Shown here piece after piece: positions 42,672 through 51,248 of a stretch of DNA of 64,000 bases; positions within the stretch are counted from its first letter, which is position 1; each line of letters begins with the position of its first letter. The stretch comes from Occallatibacter riparius (GTDB lineage: Bacteria; Acidobacteriota; Terriglobia; Terriglobales; Acidobacteriaceae). Where the stretch lies: NCBI RefSeq assembly GCF_025264625.1, contig NZ_CP093313.1, positions 1 to 64,000 of the forward strand, read 5' to 3'. The notes under the pieces are model-generated. The model made no database searches and was not told where the DNA came from. It saw nothing but the letters and a program-made list of their open reading frames with translations. The position numbers and the translations under genes were made by a program.

Positions 42672-42968
42672 CTAACCGATCGATTCGCGCTGCTCCGGGC
42701 GCTTGCGCTCGCGGAGGAAGATGCGGAGCAGAAGCCAGCAGAGGCTGAAGTGGAAGGCGGCATTGGCGCAGATGGCAAGCGAAAAGGAACCGGCGGTGGT
42801 TCCGATGACCACGCCGGGCATGATCAGCCAGAAAAGACAGCGTTCTACTAAAACGTAAAACTGGTTGTCGGACGCGACGGAGAGCGGGCCTTCCAGAAGA
42901 GTGAGGAGGGCCATCAGAGATCCCCAGAAGGCGGCGAGAATGAACTTAATGGGCAGAGGCAGCCCCAT
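42672..42968 (-). CDS. Small membrane protein
   Basis: A 98-residue protein with three predicted membrane helices (KFILAAFWGSLMALLTLL, LFWLIMPGVVIGTTAGSF, AFHFSLCWLLLRIFL) and a short charged C-terminus (RERKRPEQRES). I do not recognise a family. It is a single gene upstream of the zinc-ribbon gene on the same strand. There is no strong ribosome-binding site before the ATG. Confidence 0.65.
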   Translation of the reverse strand: MGLPLPIKFILAAFWGSLMALLTLLEGPLSVASDNQFYVLVERCLFWLIMPGVVIGTTAGSFSLAICANAAFHFSLCWLLLRIFLRERKRPEQRESIG

Positions 42969-43072
42969 GGCGCTGCGGAGATTGCTTCCATCATACTGAG
43001 CGGCGATGAGGATGACATAAGGGGATTCGGGAGGACGCTGCGGATTCGTTCAGGGGTGCTGGCGTGCCGAGT

Positions 43073-43098
43073 CCCAGGTCCGACCGGCGGGACCTGGG
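43073..43098 (-). terminator. Perfect hairpin after the EF-G gene
   Basis: CCCAGGTCC (43073-43081) pairs perfectly with GGACCTGGG (43090-43098) around an eight-base loop, 31 bases after the stop codon of the minus-strand EF-G gene. No T-run follows, so it may be a Rho-assisted or stabilising structure. Confidence 0.5.
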
Positions 43099-43128
43099 CT
43101 CAGCACTGCGTGTGAGTCGAAGCAGCGG

Positions 43129-45279
43129 CTATTCTTCTTCTTCGTCGACAGGGCGCTTGGCGTTGGAGAGGATCTTGTCGGCTACGATTTGCGGGACAAA
43201 GTCGTAGTGATCCATTTCCATGCGGTAGCTTCCCTTGCCTTGGGTCATTGAGGTGAGCTGGGTTCCGTAGGTGAGCATTTCGGCCATGGGAACCTCGGCG
43301 TTGACGACGGTGGTTTTGCCCTTGGAGTTCATGCCCTGGGGACGTCCTCGGCGGCTGCTGAGGTCGCCCATGATGGCGCCGGCGAACTCGTCGGGAGCTT
43401 CGATCTCGACCTTCATGATGGGCTCAAGCAGCGCGGGCTTGCAGACTTCCATGGCCTTCTTGAAGGCGAGGCGTCCGGCGGTCTTGAAGCTCATTTCATT
43501 GGAATCGACGTCGTGGTAGCTGCCGTCGTAGACGATGACTTTGAAGTCGACGACGGGATAGCCGGCGAGGTAGCCGCGCGCGGCAGCTTCGATTACGCCC
43601 TTTTCAATGGCCGGGATGAACTGCCTCGGAATGGCTCCGCCGAAGACCTCAGAGGCGAACTCAAAACCGCCGCCGCGAGGCTGGGGTTCCATGCGGATCT
43701 TGCAATCGCCGAACTGGCCGTGTCCGCCGGACTGCTTCTTGTGGCGGCCGTGAGCTTCGCCCTTGGCACGAATGGTTTCAAGATAGGGCACTTTGGGCGA
43801 CTTAAGGGTAACTTCGGCGTGGTAGCGCTTCTTGAGGCGGGAGACGATGGCCTCGATATGCGGCTGGCCGGCGCCGGCGATGAGGAACTCGTTGGTTTGC
43901 GGGTCGCGATAGAAGCGGATGAGCAGGTCCTCTTCCATTAGCTTGTGGATGGCGGGGGCGAGCTTGTCTTCATCGGCGCGCGACTTGGGCTCAATGGCGT
44001 AGGTCATGGCCGGCTCCGGCAGTGGGTGGAGGTCGACGAGGATGTCAGAGCCCTTAACCCCGAGCGTGTCGCCGGTGAGCGTATCTTTCAGCTTCGCGAC
44101 TGCGCCGATGTCGCCGGCGTGGAGTTCGGGGATTTCGACGGCCTTGCGTCCCTGCATCACGCTGAGGTGTGAGAACTTCTCCTGTCCGCGGCGCGAATAG
44201 TTTTCAAGGGTGGCATCATTCTTGACGCAGCCGCTAACGACCTTGAAGAAGCTGATGCGGCCGGCGAACGGGTCGGACATGGTCTTGAAGACCAGCAGAG
44301 CGGCGGGCTCAGAGTCAGAGACGGCCCGCGTGGCAGTTGCGGCTTCGGCGGCATCAGCCGATCCGCCATTGCCGTTGGCTGCGGCAGCGAGTGCCGGCGT
44401 GCGGACGGCGATGGGGGCGCGCTCGATGGGCGCAGGCGCGTAGACCTTGAAGAAGTCGAGGAGGTGATCGGTGGCGACGTTGGTCTCGCCGCTGGCGAAC
44501 AGGACCGGGAAGATGCGGTCTTCGCGAATGGCCTCGTGGAGTGCGGTGATGAGGTGCTGCTCGGGGATGGTGCCCTCGGCGAAGAACTCTTCCATTAGTT
44601 CGTCTTTGCCTTCGGCGACCAGCTCGACGAGAGCCTCATGGGCTTCTTTGGCGGCGTGGGCCAGTGTGGCGGGAATCTCGCCGATCTTGCCGCGGCCATC
44701 GCCGTTGGGCGTGTAGTAGAACGCTTCCATGGTGACGAGGTCGACTACGCCCTGGAATCCTTTGGCATCGACGATGGGCAGTTGGACAGGCGTGCAGGTG
44801 CGGCCCCAGCGCTCGTGCAGATCTTCAATGAGGGCCGTCAGTCCACCTTCGCCGCCAGCCTTCGGGTGGTCCATCTGGTTGATGACCACGATGCGGGGGA
44901 CGTTGGCTTCTTCGGCGTACTTCCAGACGCGCTCGGTAACGGGCTCAACACAGTTCTGCGCATTGACGACGACAGCAACCGATTCAACAGGGAGAAGTGC
45001 GGCGCGGGCTTCGTGGCAGAACATGTGGAAGCCGGGCGTGTCGACGAAGTTGATCTTGGTGCCCTGCCACTCGGCGAACGCAACGGCGTTCTGCATCGTA
45101 GTGCCGCGGGCGACCTCTTCTTCGTCATAGGCGGTAACAGCGGAGCCGTCGTGGACGCGCCCCTGTGCGGGAGTCATCTTGGCGGCATGCAGCAAAGCAG
45201 CGATCAATGTGGTCTTGCCGCTGTGCGCATGCCCCACTACAGCTACGTTGCGGATCTCACTTCCCTGGTACGTTTTCAT
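43129..45279 (-). CDS. Divergent elongation factor G paralogue
   Basis: A 716-residue translational GTPase with the five EF-G domains. The G-domain motifs deviate from classical EF-G: GHAHSGKTTL (usual GHVDAGKT), DTPGFHMF (usual DTPGHVDF, so the catalytic His is displaced) and NQMD (usual NKMD). A Gly/Ala-rich loop (around residues 300-325, ANGNGGSADAAEAATATR) separates domains I and II. AAGGAG precedes the ATG at 45279. These traits match the second, EF-G-like group found in many bacteria, which does not replace EF-G in elongation and may act in ribosome recycling or stress. No ribosomal-protein genes are near, supporting the paralogue reading. Confidence 0.9.
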   Translation of the reverse strand: MKTYQGSEIRNVAVVGHAHSGKTTLIAALLHAAKMTPAQGRVHDGSAVTAYDEEEVARGTTMQNAVAFAEWQGTKINFVDTPGFHMFCHEARAALLPVESVAVVVNAQNCVEPVTERVWKYAEEANVPRIVVINQMDHPKAGGEGGLTALIEDLHERWGRTCTPVQLPIVDAKGFQGVVDLVTMEAFYYTPNGDGRGKIGEIPATLAHAAKEAHEALVELVAEGKDELMEEFFAEGTIPEQHLITALHEAIREDRIFPVLFASGETNVATDHLLDFFKVYAPAPIERAPIAVRTPALAAAANGNGGSADAAEAATATRAVSDSEPAALLVFKTMSDPFAGRISFFKVVSGCVKNDATLENYSRRGQEKFSHLSVMQGRKAVEIPELHAGDIGAVAKLKDTLTGDTLGVKGSDILVDLHPLPEPAMTYAIEPKSRADEDKLAPAIHKLMEEDLLIRFYRDPQTNEFLIAGAGQPHIEAIVSRLKKRYHAEVTLKSPKVPYLETIRAKGEAHGRHKKQSGGHGQFGDCKIRMEPQPRGGGFEFASEVFGGAIPRQFIPAIEKGVIEAAARGYLAGYPVVDFKVIVYDGSYHDVDSNEMSFKTAGRLAFKKAMEVCKPALLEPIMKVEIEAPDEFAGAIMGDLSSRRGRPQGMNSKGKTTVVNAEVPMAEMLTYGTQLTSMTQGKGSYRMEMDHYDFVPQIVADKILSNAKRPVDEEEE

Positions 45280-45920
45280 GGGTGTTCTCCTTGGCACCTG
45301 CGGTGCGGCTGACCGCGCCTTCGGCGCCGTTCCCGGCTGGCCGGGACTGTTGTTTTTTGAAGGGGGCGTTGAGGGGTGGAATTAGGTCGAGGTTGGTAAG
45401 GGGGCGGTAGAGGATTCCACGAGGGCGGTCAAAAACAACCGCAGATCCTTCCCCATCGCATTGCTCTGGGTCAGGATGACAGGTCATAAGAGCGCGGGAG
45501 AGTTGTGCCATGCCGGGGCTTGAGCCCCGGCCTTCCTCCCTGAAGTACGCGGTCAATGTGGATTTCGGTTCGGTGGTATCCGGATCGTGGTCTCCCGCCC
45601 AAGCGGAGCCTGGATGGGGCACCCCGGTTGGATTCGGCGCCCGAGGGCTGGTGAGGCACAGGGATTTCGGGAGGGCGTCCTGGAGGGCGTCGAATTGGCC
45701 AGATGGTGCGGCCAAAGATCCCGGTCTGCCGTGTTCCTCGTCCATGCGGAGAGTCTCAGGCAGGCGCCAGGCGGATCAACGGGGACAGCCGCCGCCGGGC
45801 GTCTATCAGTTGAGGACCGAAGGCTATCACACGGGGAGTGTGAACGTCTTGTGACACGGGCCACAGGATTTCCGGCTCGCATGGGCTTCGGTCAGAACGG
45901 CGCGAAACGCGAATTACGAT
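45280..45920. other. Intergenic region with hairpin and repeat remnants
   Basis: No gene is convincing in this 640-bp gap. A perfect inverted repeat GCCGGGGCT/AGCCCCGGC lies at 45512-45531. Around 45438-45482 is a sequence reading CCGCAGATCCTTC and then GGTCAGGATGACAG, of which partial copies occur near 49590 and 56200, so it is probably one member of a dispersed non-coding repeat family. Confidence 0.5.
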
Positions 45921-47264
45921 TCAGGGCTGGGCCGGCTTGTATTGGGGGTATTTGCGCAGGATCGTCTCCATCGCTTGCACGCCCTGAAGGAATTCATCGT
46001 ATCGAAAAGTGTGGAAGGCTCTGTTGCGGGACGCTTCGAGCTTCTCCCACTCGGCCTGATCCGTTTCAGTCAGCTTTAGCTTGCCGGCGGCGCGGGTGAG
46101 TCTGGCTTCCGCGTCCAGTGCGGATGCGACTCCATCTGGCCACGCGGGGAGGCGGACAGCCGCGGTCGGCAGAGGCGGGAAGGGCTTGTGCGGCTCATCC
46201 TGGTACCAGATCGCAGTGGACGTGTAATCGTTCTCGAAGTTGTTGTCGTGCCCATGTTCGATGGTAACGCGAATTGATTTTCGAAAGCGCACGGGATCGT
46301 TCACGTAGAAGCGATACATCTGGTTCTTGCCGCCAAAGGGCGCTTTGTAGTTCTCGATGAGATAGAAGCCGGTGTAGAGGCCGGAATACTCCTCGTCGGG
46401 GCAGCAGCCGGCGTTGAATACCTCTTCGTGCCCGCTGCCGGGATAGGTTGGCGGCCACTTCTCGCCATCGACGAAGATCATGTCGTCGCCTTCTCCGTAC
46501 CAACCGCCCGCGATGTTATCGACGGTGAGGAAAAGGCCGACGAAGTTGCCGTGACCGGCGGCGTCGAGGATGACAAAGTTGTTGTCTCCGGTTGTGTTTC
46601 GATAACCATTTGCGCCGAGTTGCGTGTTCCTAGGTACGCCGGGCGGAACGGGCGTTCTGGGAACGCGGCGCCACTGCGCGTGAAGGCGGCCGGTGTGAGG
46701 CGGTAGTTTCCCGTCCGGATAGCGTTCGTAATCGAAGTGATACCAGACGATAAGATCTTGCATGCCGCCGTCGTTCTCCAGCGTGATGCGTGCCCCGCTG
46801 GCGAAGGGCATGGGGAGATAGGAGACCATGGCGTCGAAGTCGCGGCCGCGAATACCCGGATTCACGTCCATGGCGATGGAGTGGAAGTAGCGCAGGGTGC
46901 CCAGGCCCGAGCCGAAGAAGTCGCCGAGCGGCACCTCAACGCATGGATCCTTCTGGCCGTCCCAGTAGATGCGCAGGATCATTTTGCGATAGCGCATTCG
47001 GTCGCTGGCGAGAGGGGCGAAGTAAAAGCGCCGGATCACACCGGCGCCGGAGATTTCGGCGAGAGTCTTTGTTTCCCCTGGGGCGATTTTGACGAAGTCG
47101 TAGTTGCCGCCGGAATGATCCCAGGAGGAGACGCGGGCGGTGGTTGTGTCCTGGAGGTGAGAGAGACCGTCGAGAAGGCTGCCGGTGTATGGGTCCTGTT
47201 GGGCATGCGAGCGGCTGAGGAGAAGCAGAAAGACGAATGCGATGCCAATGCGCCAGCGAGTCAT
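45921..47264 (-). CDS. Secreted DUF2961/GH172 glycosidase-like protein
   Basis: A 447-residue protein with a signal peptide (MTRWRIGIAFVFLLLLSRSHA). It matches the DUF2961 family, now glycoside hydrolase family 172: SSWDHSGGNYDFVKIAPGETKTLAEISGAGVIRRFYFA, LRIYWDGQKDPCVEVPLGDFFG, GQNPGIRGRDF-like sequence and YSGLYTGFYLIENYKAPF. Known members act on fructofuranosides and arabinofuranosides, forming homotrimers or hexamers. The C-terminal 100 residues are not typical of the family and look helical. The substrate is not readable from sequence. Confidence 0.88.
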   Translation of the reverse strand: MTRWRIGIAFVFLLLLSRSHAQQDPYTGSLLDGLSHLQDTTTARVSSWDHSGGNYDFVKIAPGETKTLAEISGAGVIRRFYFAPLASDRMRYRKMILRIYWDGQKDPCVEVPLGDFFGSGLGTLRYFHSIAMDVNPGIRGRDFDAMVSYLPMPFASGARITLENDGGMQDLIVWYHFDYERYPDGKLPPHTGRLHAQWRRVPRTPVPPGVPRNTQLGANGYRNTTGDNNFVILDAAGHGNFVGLFLTVDNIAGGWYGEGDDMIFVDGEKWPPTYPGSGHEEVFNAGCCPDEEYSGLYTGFYLIENYKAPFGGKNQMYRFYVNDPVRFRKSIRVTIEHGHDNNFENDYTSTAIWYQDEPHKPFPPLPTAAVRLPAWPDGVASALDAEARLTRAAGKLKLTETDQAEWEKLEASRNRAFHTFRYDEFLQGVQAMETILRKYPQYKPAQP

Positions 47265-47358
47265 GAGCCGCTCCGATAACTATGGGTTGGTGCATGACAG
47301 TATATGCGGCAAGAGGAGCCGGGAGATGTGGCGTCGGTATCCGGGGCAAATCCGGGTC

Positions 47359-49455
47359 TCACCAGCGCAGCACAGGGAGCAGGGCCGAGTAGTCGTCGGT
47401 CCACAGCTTGAGGCCGGGTCTGGGCTTGGTCATGTGCGCGTGTGGCGCGATATCGGGCAGCTCGAAAAACTGAGGATCGGCGGTAACCAGCATCCAGGTG
47501 GAGACGTATTCGCCGGGGCCGCTGGGGCTGTTTACGTCGAAGCGGCGCGCCTGCATGCCCGCGGACTGGGCCAGTAATGCGATGGGCGGAGCGAGATCAA
47601 CGTGGCGATTCGAAATGTGGAAGGCGAGGATGCCGTTGGGGTTGAGATGCTTGCGGTACAGAGCGAGCGCCTCGGCTGTGAGCAGGTGAATGGGGATGGC
47701 GTCGCCGGAGAAGGCATCGACGACCAGGACGTCGAAGTGCTGCGGGGGTTCGGAGGCTAGCGAGTTGCGGGCGTCGCCCTGGATGATGTCGATTTGCGCG
47801 GGGGAGTCGCGAATGTAGGTGAAGACGTTGCGCGCGATGGGGACGACGGCAGGGTTGATCTCGTAGAAGCGGATGCGGTCGCCAGCGCGGCCGTAGGCGG
47901 CCATGGTTCCCGCGCCGAGGCCTATGACGCCGATGCTCATCGGGCGCTGCGGCACCTGTGGTGCGGCCAACTGCGCCTGCGGCGCCGACTGGGGGTCTAT
48001 GGTCTCCGATTCCCGTGCGAGGCAGCAGTACTGCATGGCTAAGCCAACGCCGGAGTTGCGCGCGTAGTAAGTGGTGGGGGTGCGGCGGAGGTCGTCGGTG
48101 CCGAAAATCTGCGTGCCGTGCTGGATGCTGCCGTTCATCAGTGTGCGCACGGTTGCGCCGGGATAGCTGAAGAGGTCCTGCGTGACGCGCAGGCTGGCGT
48201 AGAAGTTGCGCGTGGCGACGGTGGTGTTGTGACTGTACGAGTGCCGGACCATGAATGTCACCGCCACCATGGCCACACTGGCAACGCCCCAGAGAAGACG
48301 CTGGTTCCATCCACTGCGCCAGTTGACAGCGAGGGCAAGCAGAGCGGTGACGAGAAAGGTGAGGGGCAGATCGAGGTTGTAGTCGAACAGGAGCGGTGCA
48401 GCGATGCCGATGAGGAACGATCCGATGGCGCCCCCGGCGGCGAAGAGCAGATAGAAGAGCGTGACCTCCGATGGGCGCTCGGGGCGAAGGCGCACCGCTT
48501 CGACATGGCAGAAGATGCAGGCGAAGAACAGCTCGCCCAGGAAGAAGAGGAGCGAGACCCAGAGGGGCCAGCCGGCATTGGTGTTGTGGAGGGAGTAGGC
48601 CAGGCCGCCGAGAAGGACAACCATGATGCGCGCAATGATGTTCCAGGGAAGGGCGAGTCGGAACTGGAAGGCGAGGATGAGAGTAAGCAGGTAGACGCCG
48701 AGAGGCAGGATCCAGAGTAGCGGGATAGCAGCTACGTTGGCCGTGATGTAGGCGGTGACGGTGCTGAGCTGCATGGTGGCGCCCATGGGGAGCAGAACCC
48801 AGAGGAGCTTGTCAGCAAATGAGGCAGTTGGTGCGGCGGCGTTCGGTTCGACGGTTTTGGCGCTGACGTTTTCAACGCCGCGCATGCGGAATGCGAGAAG
48901 CACTAGCAGAGCTGCGAAGACCAGGAAGCCTGAGCACCAGACGAGTCGCTGGTTGTGCAATGTCAGGTTCGGCTCGACCAGAGCGGGATAGGCTGCGAGT
49001 GCCAGGAACGAGGCGAGATTGGACAGCGCGTAGAGCCGATACGGCACTTGACTGGACTCGGACCGCGCCCACCAGACCTGCAACAAAGGACTGGTGGCGG
49101 AGAGCACGATGAAGGGAATGCCAATGTAGGCGCCCAGAACACGAAAGACTGTCCAGATGGGATGCCCCGCGCCTTGAGACTGATCGGGGTGCACGAGGGA
49201 CCAGGCGATTGCGGTGGCCACCGCTGCGGCGAGAAGGATGAGGACCAGGACTGAGCGCGGGCGCTGCGAGAGCCAGTGCGCGTAGAGGTAGCCGACGAGG
49301 AGCGCAGTCTGGAAGAAGACAAGACAGGTGATCCAGACGGAGGCAGACCCGCCGAGAACTGGAAGAAGCTGACGGGCGGCGATGGGCTCGACAAGGAAGA
49401 GCAGGAAGGCAGCGAGAAAGACCGCGCCACCGAAGAGAAAGCGCACCTGGGTCAT
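47359..49455 (-). CDS. Membrane-fused spermidine synthase-like protein
   Basis: A 698-residue protein. The N-terminal half has about twelve hydrophobic helices (first one FGGAVFLAAFLLFLVEPIAARQLLPVLGGSASVW). The C-terminal half is a class-I SAM-dependent aminopropyltransferase-like domain: IGVIGLGAGTMAAYG (cofactor loop), IRFYEINPAV, IDIIQGDARNSLA and FDVLVVDAFSGDAIPIHLLT. Fused proteins of this form are common, and true polyamine synthesis by them is usually unproven. GAGG lies six bases before the ATG at 49455; the longer frame to 49524 lacks family sequence. Confidence 0.9.
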   Translation of the reverse strand: MTQVRFLFGGAVFLAAFLLFLVEPIAARQLLPVLGGSASVWITCLVFFQTALLVGYLYAHWLSQRPRSVLVLILLAAAVATAIAWSLVHPDQSQGAGHPIWTVFRVLGAYIGIPFIVLSATSPLLQVWWARSESSQVPYRLYALSNLASFLALAAYPALVEPNLTLHNQRLVWCSGFLVFAALLVLLAFRMRGVENVSAKTVEPNAAAPTASFADKLLWVLLPMGATMQLSTVTAYITANVAAIPLLWILPLGVYLLTLILAFQFRLALPWNIIARIMVVLLGGLAYSLHNTNAGWPLWVSLLFFLGELFFACIFCHVEAVRLRPERPSEVTLFYLLFAAGGAIGSFLIGIAAPLLFDYNLDLPLTFLVTALLALAVNWRSGWNQRLLWGVASVAMVAVTFMVRHSYSHNTTVATRNFYASLRVTQDLFSYPGATVRTLMNGSIQHGTQIFGTDDLRRTPTTYYARNSGVGLAMQYCCLARESETIDPQSAPQAQLAAPQVPQRPMSIGVIGLGAGTMAAYGRAGDRIRFYEINPAVVPIARNVFTYIRDSPAQIDIIQGDARNSLASEPPQHFDVLVVDAFSGDAIPIHLLTAEALALYRKHLNPNGILAFHISNRHVDLAPPIALLAQSAGMQARRFDVNSPSGPGEYVSTWMLVTADPQFFELPDIAPHAHMTKPRPGLKLWTDDYSALLPVLRW

Positions 49456-49610
49456 GCACAACCTCGGGCCAGTGAGAAGTATTTGGCCGAAGGTTGAGTT
49501 TATCGGATCAGGCTCTGGGATCAACTTGCGAGCGCGGCGCTTCAGCCTTTGATATGGATCAAACGCGGAGTAGTCTGCCTGTCAGAAGCAACCGCAGATG
49601 CTTCGATCCG

Positions 49611-49632
49611 CAGGTGCGAAAAGCCGCACCTG
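49611..49632 (-). terminator. Hairpin after purF
   Basis: CAGGTGCG (49611-49618) pairs perfectly with CGCACCTG (49625-49632) around six bases, about 66 nt downstream of the purF stop on the minus strand. There is no T-run. Confidence 0.45.
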
Positions 49633-49697
49633 TTCCACTCTGGATGAGATTGCGCTGATTTATAGAGCAGCCGGAAGAGAGTGTTGGCCGAGACTGT

Positions 49698-51248
49698 CTA
49701 GACGTTTGCTGCAGCGGGCAGAATGTCTTCCACGTCGACCCACTGGGTGGGGTAGTTGCCGGTATAGCAGGCGACGCAGTAGCCGGTGTTCGCGCCTGGA
49801 GTGCTGCCGCAGGCTCTCTGCAGGCCGTCGAGCGAGAGATAGGCAAGTGAATCGGCTTCGATGAACTCGCGGATTTCATCGATCGTCTTGTTGGCGGCGA
49901 TGAGGTCGCGCTTGCTGGGCGTGTCGACTCCGTAAAAGCACGGCGAGATGGTGGGCGGGCAGCTGATGCGAAGATGAACTTCCTTGGCGCCGGCGCCGCG
50001 GACCATGCGGACGATTTTGCGCGAGGTGGTGCCACGGATAATGGAGTCGTCGATGAGGATGACGCGCTTGCCTTCAAGCAGATTGCGTACCGGGTTGAGT
50101 TTGAGCTTCACGCCGAAGTCGCGCACGCGCTGCTCGGGCTCAATGAAGGTGCGGCCCACGTAGTGATTGCGGATTAGGCCGAGACGGAACGGCACGCCGG
50201 CCTCTTCGGCATAGCCAAGCGCAGCGGTGACGCCGGAGTCGGGCACGGGCACGATGACGTCAGAGGGCACGTGCGACTCGCGGGCGAGCTGACGGCCCAT
50301 CTGGTCGCGGCTCTCCTGAACCCAGCGGCCATAGATGCGCGAGTCAGGACGGGCGAAGTAGACGTGCTCGAAGATGCAGCTTGTCTGTTCGACTCCGCTG
50401 GAGTACTGGCGACTGGTGACACCGTCCTCGGTGACCATGACCAGTTCCCCGGGGAGCACGTCACGCTCGTACTCGGCGCGGAGCAGATCGAAGGCGCAGG
50501 TCTCGCTGGCGAACACGATGGTGTCGCGGCCGCCGGGATTGTGGATGCGGCCCATGGAAAGCGGGCGGAAACCGCGGGGATCGCGCGCCGCGAAAACACG
50601 GTCGCGAGTCATCATGACAATAGAGAAGGCGCCATCGACCTGCGAGAGCGATTCGGCGATGGCATCAACCAGCGTGCCCGCATGCGAGTGCGCGATGAGC
50701 TGCACGATGATCTCGGAGTCGGACGTGGTCTGAAAGTATGCGCCGGCGCGCTCGAGCTTGGCGCGAACCGTGCCAAGGTTGACGAGGTTGCCGTTGTGCG
50801 CGATGGCGATTAAGCCCTTGGTGGATTCGACGCGGATGGGCTGCGCATTGAGAAGCGCAGAGTCGCCGGTAGTGGAGTAGCGCGTGTGGCCGATAGCCAT
50901 GTCGCCGGGGAGCTTCTGGAGCACATCATCGGTGAAGATTTCGCTAACGAGGCCCATGCCCTTGATGTTGGCGAGGAACTGGCCATCGGCAGTGGCGATG
51001 CCCGCAGACTCCTGGCCGCGATGCTGGAGCGCATAGAGTCCGAGGTAGGCCTGGCGCGCAGCGTCGGGATGACCGTGGATGGCGACTACGCCGCATTCTT
51101 CGTGAAGCTCGTCAGCTCCGCCGGCGAGCTCCGATGAACCGGGATCAGGGCTCAGGGGACAGGAAGGCGCGGTGCCGCTCGATTGCGCTTTGATCTGTTC
51201 TGAGTGGTCTGGGAGGCCTTCGAATCCCTGATAGAGGACCCGGGTCAT
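49698..51248 (-). CDS. purF: Amidophosphoribosyltransferase
   Basis: A 516-residue enzyme that makes phosphoribosylamine from PRPP and glutamine, the first step of purine synthesis. A leader of 51 residues precedes the nucleophile Cys52 ([11 protein letters not shown]), which must be freed by cleavage as in the Bacillus-type enzyme. Other marks are [24 protein letters not shown] and the PRPP loop [14 protein letters not shown]. Late Cys residues ([21 protein letters not shown]) fit the iron-sulphur type. Its ATG overlaps the purL stop by ATGA, so the two are coupled. Confidence 0.96.
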   Translation of the reverse strand: MTRVLYQGFEGLPDHSEQIKAQSSGTAPSCPLSPDPGSSELAGGADELHEECGVVAIHGHPDAARQAYLGLYALQHRGQESAGIATADGQFLANIKGMGLVSEIFTDDVLQKLPGDMAIGHTRYSTTGDSALLNAQPIRVESTKGLIAIAHNGNLVNLGTVRAKLERAGAYFQTTSDSEIIVQLIAHSHAGTLVDAIAESLSQVDGAFSIVMMTRDRVFAARDPRGFRPLSMGRIHNPGGRDTIVFASETCAFDLLRAEYERDVLPGELVMVTEDGVTSRQYSSGVEQTSCIFEHVYFARPDSRIYGRWVQESRDQMGRQLARESHVPSDVIVPVPDSGVTAALGYAEEAGVPFRLGLIRNHYVGRTFIEPEQRVRDFGVKLKLNPVRNLLEGKRVILIDDSIIRGTTSRKIVRMVRGAGAKEVHLRISCPPTISPCFYGVDTPSKRDLIAANKTIDEIREFIEADSLAYLSLDGLQRACGSTPGANTGYCVACYTGNYPTQWVDVEDILPAAANV

